This document shows positions 53,342-62,210 of a stretch of DNA of 64,000 nt, piece by piece; the stretch's first letter is position 1; every line of letters begins with the position of its first letter. Source of the DNA: Hoylesella oralis ATCC 33269 (GTDB lineage: Bacteria; Bacteroidota; Bacteroidia; Bacteroidales; Bacteroidaceae); contig NZ_GL833119.1 in NCBI RefSeq assembly GCF_000185145.2, positions 496,001 to 560,000 on the forward strand, given 5' to 3'. Below the pieces are notes generated by a model. The model was not told the origin of the DNA, searched no databases, and saw only the letters and a program-made list of their open reading frames with translations. Both the position numbers and the translations under genes were made by a program.

Positions 53342-54319
53342 ATGGATTATTTATCCCTCATCAAAAAGCCTATTTATTCGGAGTTAGAAGATTTTACCAA
53401 ACTATTCAATCAGTCGCTCAGTCACGACAGCGGACTGCTTTCGCAGGCGTTGGAACATATACGCAAGCGTGCCGGAAAGCGTATGCGACCGATGTTGATA
53501 TTACTTATAGCGAAGAATTTCGGAGATATAACGCCGGTATCGCAGAATGCTGCCGTAGGTTTAGAGTTGCTCCACACGGCGAGTTTGGTGCACGACGATG
53601 TGGTAGATGAGAGCGGCGAGCGGCGCGGACAGGCTTCTGTCAATGCCACTTATAATAATAAAGTGGCTGTATTGGTGGGCGATTACATTCTTTCAACGGC
53701 ACTTCTTTACGTGTCTTATACGCATTCTGAGACCATTGTGCGGTATCTTGCGCAGCTCGGTCGCACGCTTTCCGACGGCGAAATATTACAACTGTCGAAC
53801 ATACAAAACCGAGAGATTTCCGAAAAAGTGTACTATGAAGTGATTAAACAGAAAACCGCAGCGCTCTTCGAGGCCTGTGCCGGCATCGGTGCACTGTCTG
53901 CCCATGCGTCGGAAAGCGATGTAGAAGCAGCCAAAAAATTCGGTCAGAACCTCGGTATCATATTCCAGATACGCGATGACATCTTCGATTATTACGACTC
54001 AAAGGAGGTAGGTAAGCCTACGGGAAACGATATGTCGGAGGGAAAGTTGACGCTTCCGGTGATCTATGCGCTTAATTCTACGGGCGACAAAGCTATGATG
54101 GAACTTGCCAAGAAGGTAAAAGAACATAGCATAACTGCCGATGAGATAGCCGCTTTGGTGGCATTTACGAAGCAGCACGGAGGTATAGAGTATGCCGATA
54201 AGTGTATGTGGAAATTCCATGCCGAGGCACAGAAATTCATCGAAGAAAAGGTTTTGAACAGCGAGATTAAGCAGGCTCTTCAGGCTTATCTCGACTTTGT
54301 AATCGAACGGAAGAGCTAA
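53342..54319 (+). CDS. Polyprenyl diphosphate synthase (all-trans)
   Basis: From the ATG at 53342 the protein has 325 residues. The first Asp-rich motif is LVHDDVVDESGERRGQ (DDxxD), and the second is QIRDDIFDYYDSKEVGKPTGNDMSEGKLTLPVIYA (DDxxD plus the Gly-Lys-Pro and Lys contacts). The bulkiness of the residues before the first motif sets chain length; from sequence alone farnesyl-geranyl up to octaprenyl products are possible, and a menaquinone side-chain role is likely. It uses IPP from the MEP pathway that includes IspG above. Confidence 0.9.
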   Translation: MDYLSLIKKPIYSELEDFTKLFNQSLSHDSGLLSQALEHIRKRAGKRMRPMLILLIAKNFGDITPVSQNAAVGLELLHTASLVHDDVVDESGERRGQASVNATYNNKVAVLVGDYILSTALLYVSYTHSETIVRYLAQLGRTLSDGEILQLSNIQNREISEKVYYEVIKQKTAALFEACAGIGALSAHASESDVEAAKKFGQNLGIIFQIRDDIFDYYDSKEVGKPTGNDMSEGKLTLPVIYALNSTGDKAMMELAKKVKEHSITADEIAALVAFTKQHGGIEYADKCMWKFHAEAQKFIEEKVLNSEIKQALQAYLDFVIERKS

Positions 54320-54395
54320 AGCACGGATGATTGGTGAATGAATAAGGGAAGAGAGAGTGCCTCTATTTATTGTGAATGTGTTGCAAATGATGTTT

Positions 54396-54434
54396 TTACA
54401 TTGCCTGTCTGACCGTTTCGGATAGGCAATGTAA
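54396..54434 (+). terminator. 11-bp perfect stem-loop after the prenyl synthetase gene
   Basis: TTACATTGCCT (54396-54406) pairs with AGGCAATGTAA (54424-54434). T-richness follows only loosely. Confidence 0.65.
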
Positions 54435-54700
54435 GGGCTTTAGATGGTATATCTATAAGATGTGAAATTAGTGATTAGAGAAGAGGGATTGGCGATTAGG
54501 GATGGTTACATATAATTCTTTCGGATGAAAGATGGGGGGATGGTCCTGTTTGAATGAGCTAAATTTCTATGGAAACATGTGCTCATATCGCGATTATTCT
54601 TTTGGTGAAAGGGTGGGGGGAGGCTACCCCTTTTGTCTGATTTCTTATTTTATAAGACGAAACCTCCCCGCTCCACCTTCCTCATTTTTCCCTTATGCGG
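54435..54700. other. Gene-free spacer with G-rich and C-rich inverted tracts
   Basis: No gene is visible. A G-rich tract (GGTGGGGGGAGG, near 54613-54624) is followed some 40 bases later by its near complement (CCTCCCCGCTCCACC, near 54663-54677). These could form a hairpin downstream of deoC. Confidence 0.5.
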
Positions 54701-55642
54701 TTAAAAGAACGTTACTTCTTTGCCAACGATTTCGCTCAACAGCAGGTTCGTGAGACGGCTTGTGCCGAGACGGAACCACTTGTTGGTGAGCCATTTCTCG
54801 CCTAACACTTCTTTTACAATGGTGTAGTAGGTGAGTGCATCCATCACTGTATTGATGCCTCCTGCGGGTTTTAAACCAATCTGTATGCCCGTTTTGTCGT
54901 AATACTCCTTGATGGCTTGGCACATAACGTATGCGGCTTCGGGCGTTGCACTGACTTTTTCCTTGCCTGTAGAGGTCTTTATGTAGTCGGCACCGGCATA
55001 CATAGCGAGGATAGAGGCTTTCTTTATGTTGCTTGAATTGCCGAGATCGCCCGTTTCAAGTATGACCTTCATGGGACATTCGCCGCATGCTTGCTTCATT
55101 TCTGCAATGTCATCGCACACTCCCTCGTAGTCCTCGCTTAGGAATTTGCCCACCGGCATCACGATATCTATCTCTGTAGCGCCGTCGTTTACGGCTAATG
55201 ATGTCTCTGCAACCTTCACTTCCATGCGACTGAGCGACGATGGAAAGTTGCCGCACACGTTGACTATCTCTACGCCGTCTACCTCTAAGCTCTGTGAGAT
55301 GAGCTCCGTAAATGCGGGATATGCACAAATAGTGGCCACATGCGGTAGGTTTGGGTACTCCGTATCGAACTTGTTCACCTTTTCTACGAGTGACAGAATG
55401 CTCTCGTTTGAGTCTGTTGTATGGAGCGAAGTGAGTTCTACACTGCCAAGAAGGAACTTCTTGGTCTCGATGTTATCGTTTTCGTGTACTTTCTCTGCGA
55501 TGATTTTCTTTACTGCTTCGTGCACTTCGGCATCGCTGATATTGGTATTGTAAAGGGCAAGCGCCTCTTCGTACTTGTTTGTTTGCGGTGCGTGGTGGTG
55601 ATGGTGGTGCTCGTGAGCATCGATGTCTTTTGTAATTGCCAT
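54701..55642 (-). CDS. deoC: Deoxyribose-phosphate aldolase with a His-rich N-terminus
   Basis: The 313-residue class I aldolase splits 2-deoxyribose 5-phosphate into glyceraldehyde 3-phosphate and acetaldehyde. The Schiff-base Lys is in ADYIKTSTGKEKVSATPEA near residue 220, with the second active-site Lys in GLKPAGGINTVMDAL. Relative to E. coli DeoC (259 residues) it has an extra N-terminal arm of about 50 residues, which includes AHEHHHHHHAPQ (six consecutive His, seven of eight positions). This may bind metal. It is the last gene of a leftward group with the MazG-like gene and dtd. Confidence 0.93.
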   Translation of the reverse strand: MAITKDIDAHEHHHHHHAPQTNKYEEALALYNTNISDAEVHEAVKKIIAEKVHENDNIETKKFLLGSVELTSLHTTDSNESILSLVEKVNKFDTEYPNLPHVATICAYPAFTELISQSLEVDGVEIVNVCGNFPSSLSRMEVKVAETSLAVNDGATEIDIVMPVGKFLSEDYEGVCDDIAEMKQACGECPMKVILETGDLGNSSNIKKASILAMYAGADYIKTSTGKEKVSATPEAAYVMCQAIKEYYDKTGIQIGLKPAGGINTVMDALTYYTIVKEVLGEKWLTNKWFRLGTSRLTNLLLSEIVGKEVTFF

Positions 55643-55666
55643 AATAATTGCTTTTAAGTTTTAAGT

Positions 55667-55987
55667 TTAAAGTTTTGGATTATTCTTGTGACGTTGGGCA
55701 TCTCGCGCGGTTTTCTTGTCGAAACTCTTCTGCAGTTCGGCGGTAAGATCGACGCCGGTTTGGTTGGCAAGGCAGATAAGTACCCAAAGTATGTCGGCCA
55801 TCTCTTCTCCCAAATTGTCTTTTTCGCCTTGTTTGAAGCTTTGATCACCGTATTTTCGCGACATTACACGGGCCAGTTCGCCCACTTCTTCGGTAAGGAT
55901 GGTCATGTTGGTAAGTTCGCTGAAATAGCGTACACCTATGGTCTTTATCCATTGGTCTACAGCTTCTTGTGCCTCTTTTATCGTCAT
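55667..55987 (-). CDS. MazG-like nucleotide pyrophosphohydrolase
   Basis: The 106-residue all-alpha NTP pyrophosphohydrolase has the metal-binding pattern ILTEEVGELARVMSRK (E-E-x-x-E, about residues 30-45), then GEEMADILWVLICLAN (E-x-x-D, about 60-75). These are the four acidic ligands of the MazG/dUTPase-2 superfamily. It hydrolyses (d)NTPs; the exact nucleotide cannot be read from sequence. It is 24 bases upstream of deoC and downstream of dtd, the usual Bacteroidetes order. Confidence 0.88.
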   Translation of the reverse strand: MTIKEAQEAVDQWIKTIGVRYFSELTNMTILTEEVGELARVMSRKYGDQSFKQGEKDNLGEEMADILWVLICLANQTGVDLTAELQKSFDKKTARDAQRHKNNPKL

Positions 55988-56156
55988 ATTGCGGAATATT
56001 ATTTAGTGTTATAAACGGTTTATGCCGTAGCAATGTCCGATATGTGATACTATCGGTGGTTGAATGTGGGGCAAATGCCGTTGTAGATATGGCTTTTAAG
56101 TCTGCAAGGCATACTGTTTTCCTCTCTTTTTGGGAGGGAATGGAAGAGATGCCTGC

Positions 56157-56609
56157 TCACTCTTTCTGCTTCGTATCCATGCAAATGGTTACCGGTCCGT
56201 CGTTGGTAAGCGTCACTTTCATATCGGCTCCGAACGTTCCTGTGCCTACCTGTTTGCCCAATGCTACCGACATTTTACGGCAAAATTCGTCGTATAGCGG
56301 AATTGAAATATCGTGTTTGGCGGCGTGTAGCCACGATGGACGGTTGCCTTTTTTATAACTTGCCATTAATGTAAACTGGCTTACAACGATGATTTCGCCG
56401 CCAACATCGATGATAGAGCGGTTCATTACGCCCTGTTCATCATCGAAGATACGCAGGGCAATAACCTTTTTAACGAGCCAGTCTATATCGTTTGACGTGT
56501 CGTTTTCGCCGATACCCAAGAGGATGAGATAACCTCTGCCGATGGAAGATTTAACGTTTTCGCCGATCGTTACCGACGCACAGCTAACTCTTTGTATCAC
56601 AATTCTCAT
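56157..56609 (-). CDS. dtd: D-aminoacyl-tRNA deacylase
   Basis: The 150-residue enzyme removes D-amino acids (and Gly from mischarged tRNA-Ala) from tRNA. The two cross-dimer motifs are intact: VSQFTLMASYKKGNRPSW (SQFTL, about residues 77-94) and NDGPVTICMDT (GP-motif, about 136-146). Length is normal. Its start lies 48 bases from the terminator of the next upstream gene, so it probably has its own promoter. Confidence 0.95.
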   Translation of the reverse strand: MRIVIQRVSCASVTIGENVKSSIGRGYLILLGIGENDTSNDIDWLVKKVIALRIFDDEQGVMNRSIIDVGGEIIVVSQFTLMASYKKGNRPSWLHAAKHDISIPLYDEFCRKMSVALGKQVGTGTFGADMKVTLTNDGPVTICMDTKQKE

Positions 56610-56657
56610 TTTACAAAGATATTGTTTTTTGACAAATGTACCAAATTATAACGCGAA

Positions 56658-56690
56658 AATCCCGCCGACAACACCTGTGTCGGCGGGATT
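56658..56690 (-). terminator. 13-bp perfect GC-rich terminator
   Basis: AATCCCGCCGACA (56658-56670) pairs with TGTCGGCGGGATT (56678-56690). On the minus strand T-rich sequence follows (TTTTCGCGTT). It ends the unknown gene at 56715. Confidence 0.85.
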
Positions 56691-56714
56691 TGTGAGTTTT
56701 ATCTCAATTGAGAA

Positions 56715-57113
56715 TTACACTTTAAAGAGCTTTATGAGCGTTTCGGCATCGGTGCCTTCGCATACTTTAGCCTCACTTGCGGGTATATATTTGAAGTCGG
56801 CATAGCGGAAAGCCATGGCGGCTGCAAACTGATTATCGTGCGAATGGCAGAGCTCTATGCGTATATTGCCAAGACTCTGTGGACTGAACGGTGCTTTTCC
56901 TTTCATCTTCTCAGCCATTTCTGCGGTGGGGAGATGAAGCAATTTTACCAGTTCTTCACCGGCTTCTCCAGTAAAATGAAAGATGGATATCTTTACAGGA
57001 CTGCCGGTTTTTGTATAGGTTACTTTTGTTCCGAGCCACAATGATTTCTTGATTTCGATATTCTTGTTGGAAGAAATGGCATCGGCCATCTTCAATGATT
57101 TTATGTTAGCCAT
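56715..57113 (-). CDS. Unknown small soluble protein
   Basis: The 132-residue protein has no signal peptide; an internal ATG at codon 8 is an alternative start. The sequence is compact and well mixed (NIEIKKSLWLGTKVTYTK, then GEAGEELVKLLHLPTAEMAEKM, then IRIELCHSHDNQFAAAMAFRYADFKYIPA), so it looks like a real folded protein. I do not recognise the family. A strong terminator follows it. It and the next gene interrupt the uvrC-dtd part of a gene block usually contiguous in Bacteroidales. Confidence 0.7.
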   Translation of the reverse strand: MANIKSLKMADAISSNKNIEIKKSLWLGTKVTYTKTGSPVKISIFHFTGEAGEELVKLLHLPTAEMAEKMKGKAPFSPQSLGNIRIELCHSHDNQFAAAMAFRYADFKYIPASEAKVCEGTDAETLIKLFKV

Positions 57114-57202
57114 AATTTATATTATCTTTTTGAGGTAAATAATTGGATGGGCAAGCAGGTTTTGCATGCCGTTTTAAGGGTGTTTCAAAAAGGGAATTAT
57201 GT

Positions 57203-57631
57203 CTAACGAATGATATGCCGCAAGGCGAAAACATAATAATCGCTTGAGGCATTTGCAGGGATGGGCGTTATTAATAAATACCCATAACCTGATTTTCTTT
57301 TGATAGTTAATGAGTTATGTTTATTGCCAAATGGCAGCTTTTCGTTTGGTCGTTGAGGATTGGGACCGTGGTTGGATAGGATACGTTGTGGGCGCAGCGT
57401 TTCTGTTTGCAGTCTTTCGGAGGTATCATCAAGAACGCTTTGAGGCGTCTGTTGCTCGTCTGTGCCATTTGCCCGCAGGTTATATTTTGTATTTCCCTTT
57501 ACTTTATCGTTTGTAACGATTGGTGTTTGTTTTTCCGTATCGGGCTGCTGATTGCGATAGGCACGGCATTCTGCTTGACAGTATGTAGCCATCAGAAAAG
57601 TAAGGAGCAGAATGTGAGCAAATCGTTTCAT
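57203..57631 (-). CDS. Unknown exported protein
   Basis: The 142-residue protein has a likely signal peptide, MKRFAHILLLTFLMATYCQAEC. The mature part is hydrophilic, rich in Asn, Gln, Thr, Pro and Arg with little secondary-structure signal (PDTEKQTPIVTNDKVKGN and RPQRILSNHGPNPQRPNEKL). It ends in a more ordered stretch, YGYLLITPIPANASSDYYVFAL. No family is recognised. It starts 30 bases after uvrC ends and may be read with it. The low complexity leaves some doubt that it is a functional gene. Confidence 0.5.
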   Translation of the reverse strand: MKRFAHILLLTFLMATYCQAECRAYRNQQPDTEKQTPIVTNDKVKGNTKYNLRANGTDEQQTPQSVLDDTSERLQTETLRPQRILSNHGPNPQRPNEKLPFGNKHNSLTIKRKSGYGYLLITPIPANASSDYYVFALRHIIR

Positions 57632-57661
57632 ATTTTTATTGCTTTTGACGGGTGGGAACGT

Positions 57662-59509
57662 TTATTTTTTAATGTATTTATCGGGGTGAAAATGGTTATA
57701 GATAATTTTGGCTTTCAATGCACCTATTTCTTTTGTAAGTCCTTGTATATCAGTTGCTTTTACCTTCTTTACAGTCTTGAATGCCTTGATAAGCGTTTCT
57801 TTCGTCTTTGTACCGATGCCTTTTATATCGTCTAACTCGCTGTGGAGGGCATGCTTGGAGCGCTTGTCGCGATGGAAAGTGATGGCAAAACGATGTACTT
57901 CGTCTTGTATATGCGTAAGGGAATGGAATAATTCGCTGTCTGTTTTTAGGCCGATTACTTGGGGTGGGAACCCAAAAAGCAGTTCATTGGTGCGATGGTG
58001 GTCGTCTTTAGCCAGCCCGGCAATGGGGATTTGCAGTCCTAATTCGTCTTCTACCACCTCTCTAACTACTTCCATCTGCCCTTTCCCTCCATCTGTGATG
58101 ATAAGATCGGGTAGGGGTGTACCTTCTTCTTTCATCCTGTTGTATCTGCGTCTTACCACTTCTTTCATAGAAGCATAGTCGTCTGGTCCATCTACAGTTT
58201 TGATATTGTATTTACGGTAATCCTTTTTAGAGGGTTTCATCCCTTTGAATACGATGCATCCGGCCACGGCATCGGTGCCCGATATGTTGGAATTATCGAA
58301 GCATTCTATTTGGTATGGCAGCTTCGGGAGGTTGAGTTTCTCCTGTAATTCTTTCATTAAACGTGTCTGTTTTTGCTCGGGATTCAGCTTTTCAGATTGC
58401 TTCAAGCGGTCGAATTTATATTGCTTGCCGTTCATCTCAGATAGCTCTAACAGATGTTTTTTATCGCCCCGTTGAGGAACGAAGAAAGTGGCGTCTTTGA
58501 TTTTCCATTCCATTTCGAAAGGTACGATGATCTCTTTGGCGGTGCTTTTGAACCGTTCTCTGATTTCAGGAATAGCAGTTATCAGCAATTCTTTGTTGTT
58601 CTCATCCAGTTTCCGCTTATATTCAAAGGTGAAGCTCTGATTGATGGTGCCGTTCTTTACATGGATATAGTTGATGTAGGCATTATTTTTCAGGTCATCG
58701 TCTACGATGGTGAAGACGTCTACATCGTTGATGGAATAGCTTACGACCTCGCTTTTAGCAACGAAATTCTCAATTAGTGTGTATCTTTGTTTTAATGCCT
58801 CGGCCTCTTCGAACTTTAATTCAGCAGCTTTCTCCTGCATTAATTTGAAGATATAATTGCTTACCTCACGAGTATTTCCCTTAAGAATTTCGCGGGCTTG
58901 TTTAATGTTTTCTTGATATTCTTCGTAGCTCTGTTTGCCGATGCATGGCGCATTACAGTTATGGATATGATATTCTAAGCACGCTTTATACTTGTGATTT
59001 TCAATCCCTTCGCGTGTAATAGGAAACCTACATGTACGAGGTTTGTAGAGTTTGTTGATGAGATTGAGCACCGCGTTCATGCTTGAAAGGTTGCTATATG
59101 GACCGTAATAAGTGCCGAAACGTTTGTTTATCGTTCTTGTCTTGAATATCCTTGGTAGGTATTCGTTGGTTATGCAGATGCTGGGATAGGTCTTTCCGTC
59201 TTTCAGAAGTACATTGTAGCGGGGATTGTATTTCTTGATAAGGCTGTTTTCCAGTAGAAGTGCGTCTTCTTCTGTGTTGACAACAGTGTAAGATATATCA
59301 TATATTCTTGAAACAAGGACCTTGGTTTTGAAACGATCAACCTCTTTATGAAAGTAAGAAGATACGCGAGTTTTAAGCCTTTTTGCTTTGCCTACATATA
59401 TTATGTGGTGGTTCTCGTCGTAGAACTGATAGCTTCCGGGCTTTTCAGGCATACTTAAAACAATGCTTTTTAAGTGTGTCAGTCGCTTTTCGTTTTCTTC
59501 TTTTGTCAT
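57662..59509 (-). CDS. uvrC: Excinuclease ABC subunit C
   Basis: The protein has 615 residues. The N-terminal GIY-YIG nuclease domain, KPGSYQFYDENHHIIYVGKAKRLKTRVSSYF (about 20-50), makes the 3' incision. The Cys-rich segment CLEYHIHNCNAPCIG is near residue 175, and the UvrB-binding UVR motif is in FKLMQEKAAELKFEEAEALKQ. The RNase H-like 5'-incision domain contains IECFDNSNISGTDAVAG and LIITDGGKGQ. A C-terminal HhH pair includes LDDIKGIGTKTKETLIKAF. It acts in nucleotide excision repair with UvrA and UvrB, which are not in this window. Confidence 0.97.
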   Translation of the reverse strand: MTKEENEKRLTHLKSIVLSMPEKPGSYQFYDENHHIIYVGKAKRLKTRVSSYFHKEVDRFKTKVLVSRIYDISYTVVNTEEDALLLENSLIKKYNPRYNVLLKDGKTYPSICITNEYLPRIFKTRTINKRFGTYYGPYSNLSSMNAVLNLINKLYKPRTCRFPITREGIENHKYKACLEYHIHNCNAPCIGKQSYEEYQENIKQAREILKGNTREVSNYIFKLMQEKAAELKFEEAEALKQRYTLIENFVAKSEVVSYSINDVDVFTIVDDDLKNNAYINYIHVKNGTINQSFTFEYKRKLDENNKELLITAIPEIRERFKSTAKEIIVPFEMEWKIKDATFFVPQRGDKKHLLELSEMNGKQYKFDRLKQSEKLNPEQKQTRLMKELQEKLNLPKLPYQIECFDNSNISGTDAVAGCIVFKGMKPSKKDYRKYNIKTVDGPDDYASMKEVVRRRYNRMKEEGTPLPDLIITDGGKGQMEVVREVVEDELGLQIPIAGLAKDDHHRTNELLFGFPPQVIGLKTDSELFHSLTHIQDEVHRFAITFHRDKRSKHALHSELDDIKGIGTKTKETLIKAFKTVKKVKATDIQGLTKEIGALKAKIIYNHFHPDKYIKK

Positions 59510-59547
59510 CTTATATGTCCTTTGTATAAAGGCTATACGGGTATCTT

Positions 59548-59563
59548 TGTTTCACGTGAAACA
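59548..59563. promoter_or_regulatory. parS site (ParB binding), perfect
   Basis: TGTTTCACGTGAAACA fits the 16-base parS consensus TGTTNCACGTGAAACA at every position. It lies between uvrC and apt. Such sites load ParB near the replication origin for chromosome segregation. Confidence 0.9.
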
Positions 59564-59709
59564 TAAAATGCGTGTAGTGTTGATGATATGTTTATTTTGT
59601 ATATATTCGAGTTGTGAAAGTTGCATGCTCTTTGTTGAATGGGTAGAAGTCTATAGTATTGTTCTTTTGTGCATATTTTGATTTGTGAATATCGTGCAAA
59701 AAGCGGAGG

Positions 59710-60240
59710 TCAAATCTGTATCAAGGAAGTAATCTCGATATCTTTGTCGAAAGAATCTCTTCCATTTAATCCTTCATTAGTTAACTCTATGATGAAATTA
59801 CAGTATATCTTTTTAGGCTTAAACTTCTTAACTAAGTCGCATGCCGCCTTCATTGTGCCTCCTGTTGCAAGTAAGTCATCGTGTAAAAGAATTATGTCAT
59901 TTTCGTCTATTGCATCCTTGTGTATCTCAATGGTGTCTATTCCATACTCTTTAGCGTAGCTCTCTTGCACGGTTTCACAAGGCAACTTTCCGGGCTTCCT
60001 ACACAAAACAATACCGGCATTCAGTTTGATTGCTACTGCTGAAGACATGACAAACCCTCGACTTTCTATTCCTACAATTTTGGTAATACCTTTGTCTTTA
60101 TAGAGATCATACATCTCTTCGCAGATCGTTTTTAAGCATTTAGCGTTTTTAAAGAGAGTGGTCACGTCCCTAAAATTTACCCCTTTTATCGGCCAATCTG
60201 GTATGCAACGCAGATTGTCGAGTAATAGTTTGTTGTTCAT
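59710..60240 (-). CDS. apt: Adenine phosphoribosyltransferase
   Basis: The 176-residue salvage enzyme makes AMP from adenine and PRPP. The PRPP-binding loop is DIILLHDDLLATGGTMKAACDL (about 123-144). The N-terminal RCIPDWPIKGVNFRDVTTLF and the flexible-loop segment GIESRGFVMSSAVAIKLNAG are family signatures. It sits between mnmG and uvrC as in other Bacteroidales, with parS sites on both sides. Confidence 0.96.
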   Translation of the reverse strand: MNNKLLLDNLRCIPDWPIKGVNFRDVTTLFKNAKCLKTICEEMYDLYKDKGITKIVGIESRGFVMSSAVAIKLNAGIVLCRKPGKLPCETVQESYAKEYGIDTIEIHKDAIDENDIILLHDDLLATGGTMKAACDLVKKFKPKKIYCNFIIELTNEGLNGRDSFDKDIEITSLIQI

Positions 60241-60275
60241 TTCTAATTGTTTGTAAGTTTATCTTATTACTTTGT

Positions 60276-60291
60276 TGTTTCACGTGAAACC
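60276..60291. promoter_or_regulatory. parS site, 15 of 16 match
   Basis: TGTTTCACGTGAAACC differs from the consensus only in the last base and keeps the full CACGTG core and both inner arms. It lies between apt and mnmG, 728 bases from the perfect site. Confidence 0.85.
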
Positions 60292-60315
60292 ATTTGTTCT
60301 TGAAATTCACATCCT

Positions 60316-62193
60316 TTATCTTCCTAAGAGAATTAGAAGAACATTGATATCACTTGGGGATATCCCCGGTATACGACTTGCTTGTGCCAATGTTTCTGGG
60401 TTTATTCGTTCTAATTTTTGTCGGGCTTCAGTGGATAGCTCATGAAGTTCCTTATATTTGAAGCGGTCTTTTATCTTAATATCTTCCAGTCGTCGCATTT
60501 TTTCTGCTATCATTCTTTCGCGTTCGATATAACCTTTATATTTGATATTTATTTCGGAGGCTTCGATAATTTCTTCTTTTCGGTTTGTTGGAGTGTTGAT
60601 AATTTCTTTCAATTCGGGGATGAAATTTGCCAAATATTTTAATCCTACTTGTGGTCTTCCGATAAGATCAGAAATTTTGCAGCCCATTCTAAGTGGAGTC
60701 GTACCAATGGCTCCGAGTGCAGAGTTTATATCTTTTGCTTTCACGGAGGTATTGTTACAATAATTTAAAATATGCTTTATTGCATTTTTCTTTTCAATCC
60801 ACCAATCATATCGGTCTTTTTTTGCTAACCCGAGTGTATAAGATTTTTCTGTTAGACGAGCATCTGCATCATCTTGTCTTAACAATATGCGGTATTCTGC
60901 TCTTGAAGTAAACATGCGATATGGTTCGTCTACGCCTTTTGTTGTGAGATCGTCGATAAGTACACCGATATAACTTTCGTCTCGTTTCATCACGAAAGGT
61001 TCCGCATTTGTACAATGCAGTGCAGCATTTACGCCAGCCACGAGTCCTTGTCCACCTGCTTCTTCGTATCCGGTAGTACCGTTTACTTGTCCTGCAAAGA
61101 ATAATCCTGCAATTATCTTCGATTCCAACGAGTGTTTGAGCTGCGTAGGATCAAAATAATCATACTCTATTGCATACCCCGGACGATAAATCTTTGCATC
61201 CCTTAATGCAGGAATTTGATGGATAGCTTTTAACTGGACATCCATTGGCATACTCGAAGAAAATCCATTTAGATACATTTCGTTGGTATCTTCTCCCTCC
61301 GGTTCGAGAAATAATGGATGCTGGTCTTTGTCAGGAAATGTAACAAGTTTAGTTTCTATAGATGGACAATAACGCGGCCCGATACTTTGAATTTGCCCGT
61401 TGAAAAGGGGGGAATCTGCAAGTCCTTGGTGTAAAATATCATGGCATTCCTTGGTAGTGTAGCATGTCCAGCAGGGTAGTTGTCTCAACACACGATAATT
61501 ACCCATGTAACTGAATTGATGAAAATCATTCTCGCCGGGTTGTATTTCCATCTCTTCAAAGTGCACACTTCGCTTATCTATACGTACAGGAGTTCCGGTT
61601 TTCATCCGTTCTGCTCGGATACCCCATCGAGTTATACTTTCCGTAAAGTTGGGTACAGCCGGCTCTGCGCATCGTCCGCCCGTAACTTGATGTCTGCCTA
61701 TGTGCATCAAACCATTTAGGAAAGTACCGGCAGTGATGATAATACTTTTGGCGCGAAGTTCTACTCCCCATATTGTTTTGATGCCTACAGCCTCGTTGTT
61801 TTTTACAATAAGTTCGTTAGCTTGGTCTTGCCAAATAGATAGGTTCGGGGTATTATCGAGGATTTGCCTCCATTTCCAAATGAATTTCTCACGGTCACAC
61901 TGGGCTCGCGGTGACCATACGGCAGGACCTTTGCCCTTATTAAGCATTCTAAACTGTATAGCTGTTTCGTCGGTTACGTGCCCCATCTGTCCTCCTAAGG
62001 CATCGATTTCGCGTACGATTTGCCCTTTTGCAATACCACCTACGGCAGGATTACAACTCATTTGTGCTATTTTATTCATGTCCATGGTAACAAGACACGT
62101 GTCGGCTCCCATGTTTGCCGAAGCGGTTGCAGCTTCACACCCTGCATGACCTCCTCCCACGACAATCACATCATACTTAAATATCATCATCAT
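60316..62193 (-). CDS. mnmG: tRNA uridine-5-carboxymethylaminomethyl modification enzyme MnmG (GidA)
   Basis: The FAD enzyme, about 625 residues, works with MnmE to modify U34 of several tRNAs. The FAD motif is YDVIVVGGGHAGCEAATASA, followed by CLVTMDMNKIAQMSCNPAVGGIAKG. PQFNGQ-like and RPGYAIEYDYFDP segments, and GYEEAGGQGLVAGVNAA, are family markers. The C-terminal MnmE/tRNA-binding helical part ends in ASRIPGISPSDINVLLILLGR. The start is uncertain: three ATG codons stand in a row (62193, 62190, 62187), and an ATG at 62205 overlaps a possible -7 element at 62203-62210. Confidence 0.95.
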   Translation of the reverse strand: MMMIFKYDVIVVGGGHAGCEAATASANMGADTCLVTMDMNKIAQMSCNPAVGGIAKGQIVREIDALGGQMGHVTDETAIQFRMLNKGKGPAVWSPRAQCDREKFIWKWRQILDNTPNLSIWQDQANELIVKNNEAVGIKTIWGVELRAKSIIITAGTFLNGLMHIGRHQVTGGRCAEPAVPNFTESITRWGIRAERMKTGTPVRIDKRSVHFEEMEIQPGENDFHQFSYMGNYRVLRQLPCWTCYTTKECHDILHQGLADSPLFNGQIQSIGPRYCPSIETKLVTFPDKDQHPLFLEPEGEDTNEMYLNGFSSSMPMDVQLKAIHQIPALRDAKIYRPGYAIEYDYFDPTQLKHSLESKIIAGLFFAGQVNGTTGYEEAGGQGLVAGVNAALHCTNAEPFVMKRDESYIGVLIDDLTTKGVDEPYRMFTSRAEYRILLRQDDADARLTEKSYTLGLAKKDRYDWWIEKKNAIKHILNYCNNTSVKAKDINSALGAIGTTPLRMGCKISDLIGRPQVGLKYLANFIPELKEIINTPTNRKEEIIEASEINIKYKGYIERERMIAEKMRRLEDIKIKDRFKYKELHELSTEARQKLERINPETLAQASRIPGISPSDINVLLILLGR

Positions 62194-62202
62194 TATTTTC
62201 GG

Positions 62203-62210
62203 CAAAAGTA
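62203..62210 (-). promoter_or_regulatory. Possible -7 element for mnmG
   Basis: CAAAAGTA reads TACTTTTG on the minus strand. The predicted start (about 62196) is only a few bases before the first in-frame ATG. No -33 TTTG is seen. Confidence 0.4.

Noticed and set aside
55600-55625. Six-His run considered as vector or cloning contamination
   Set aside because: It is embedded in a genomic frame continuous with DeoC, with native upstream sequence and neighbours on both sides.
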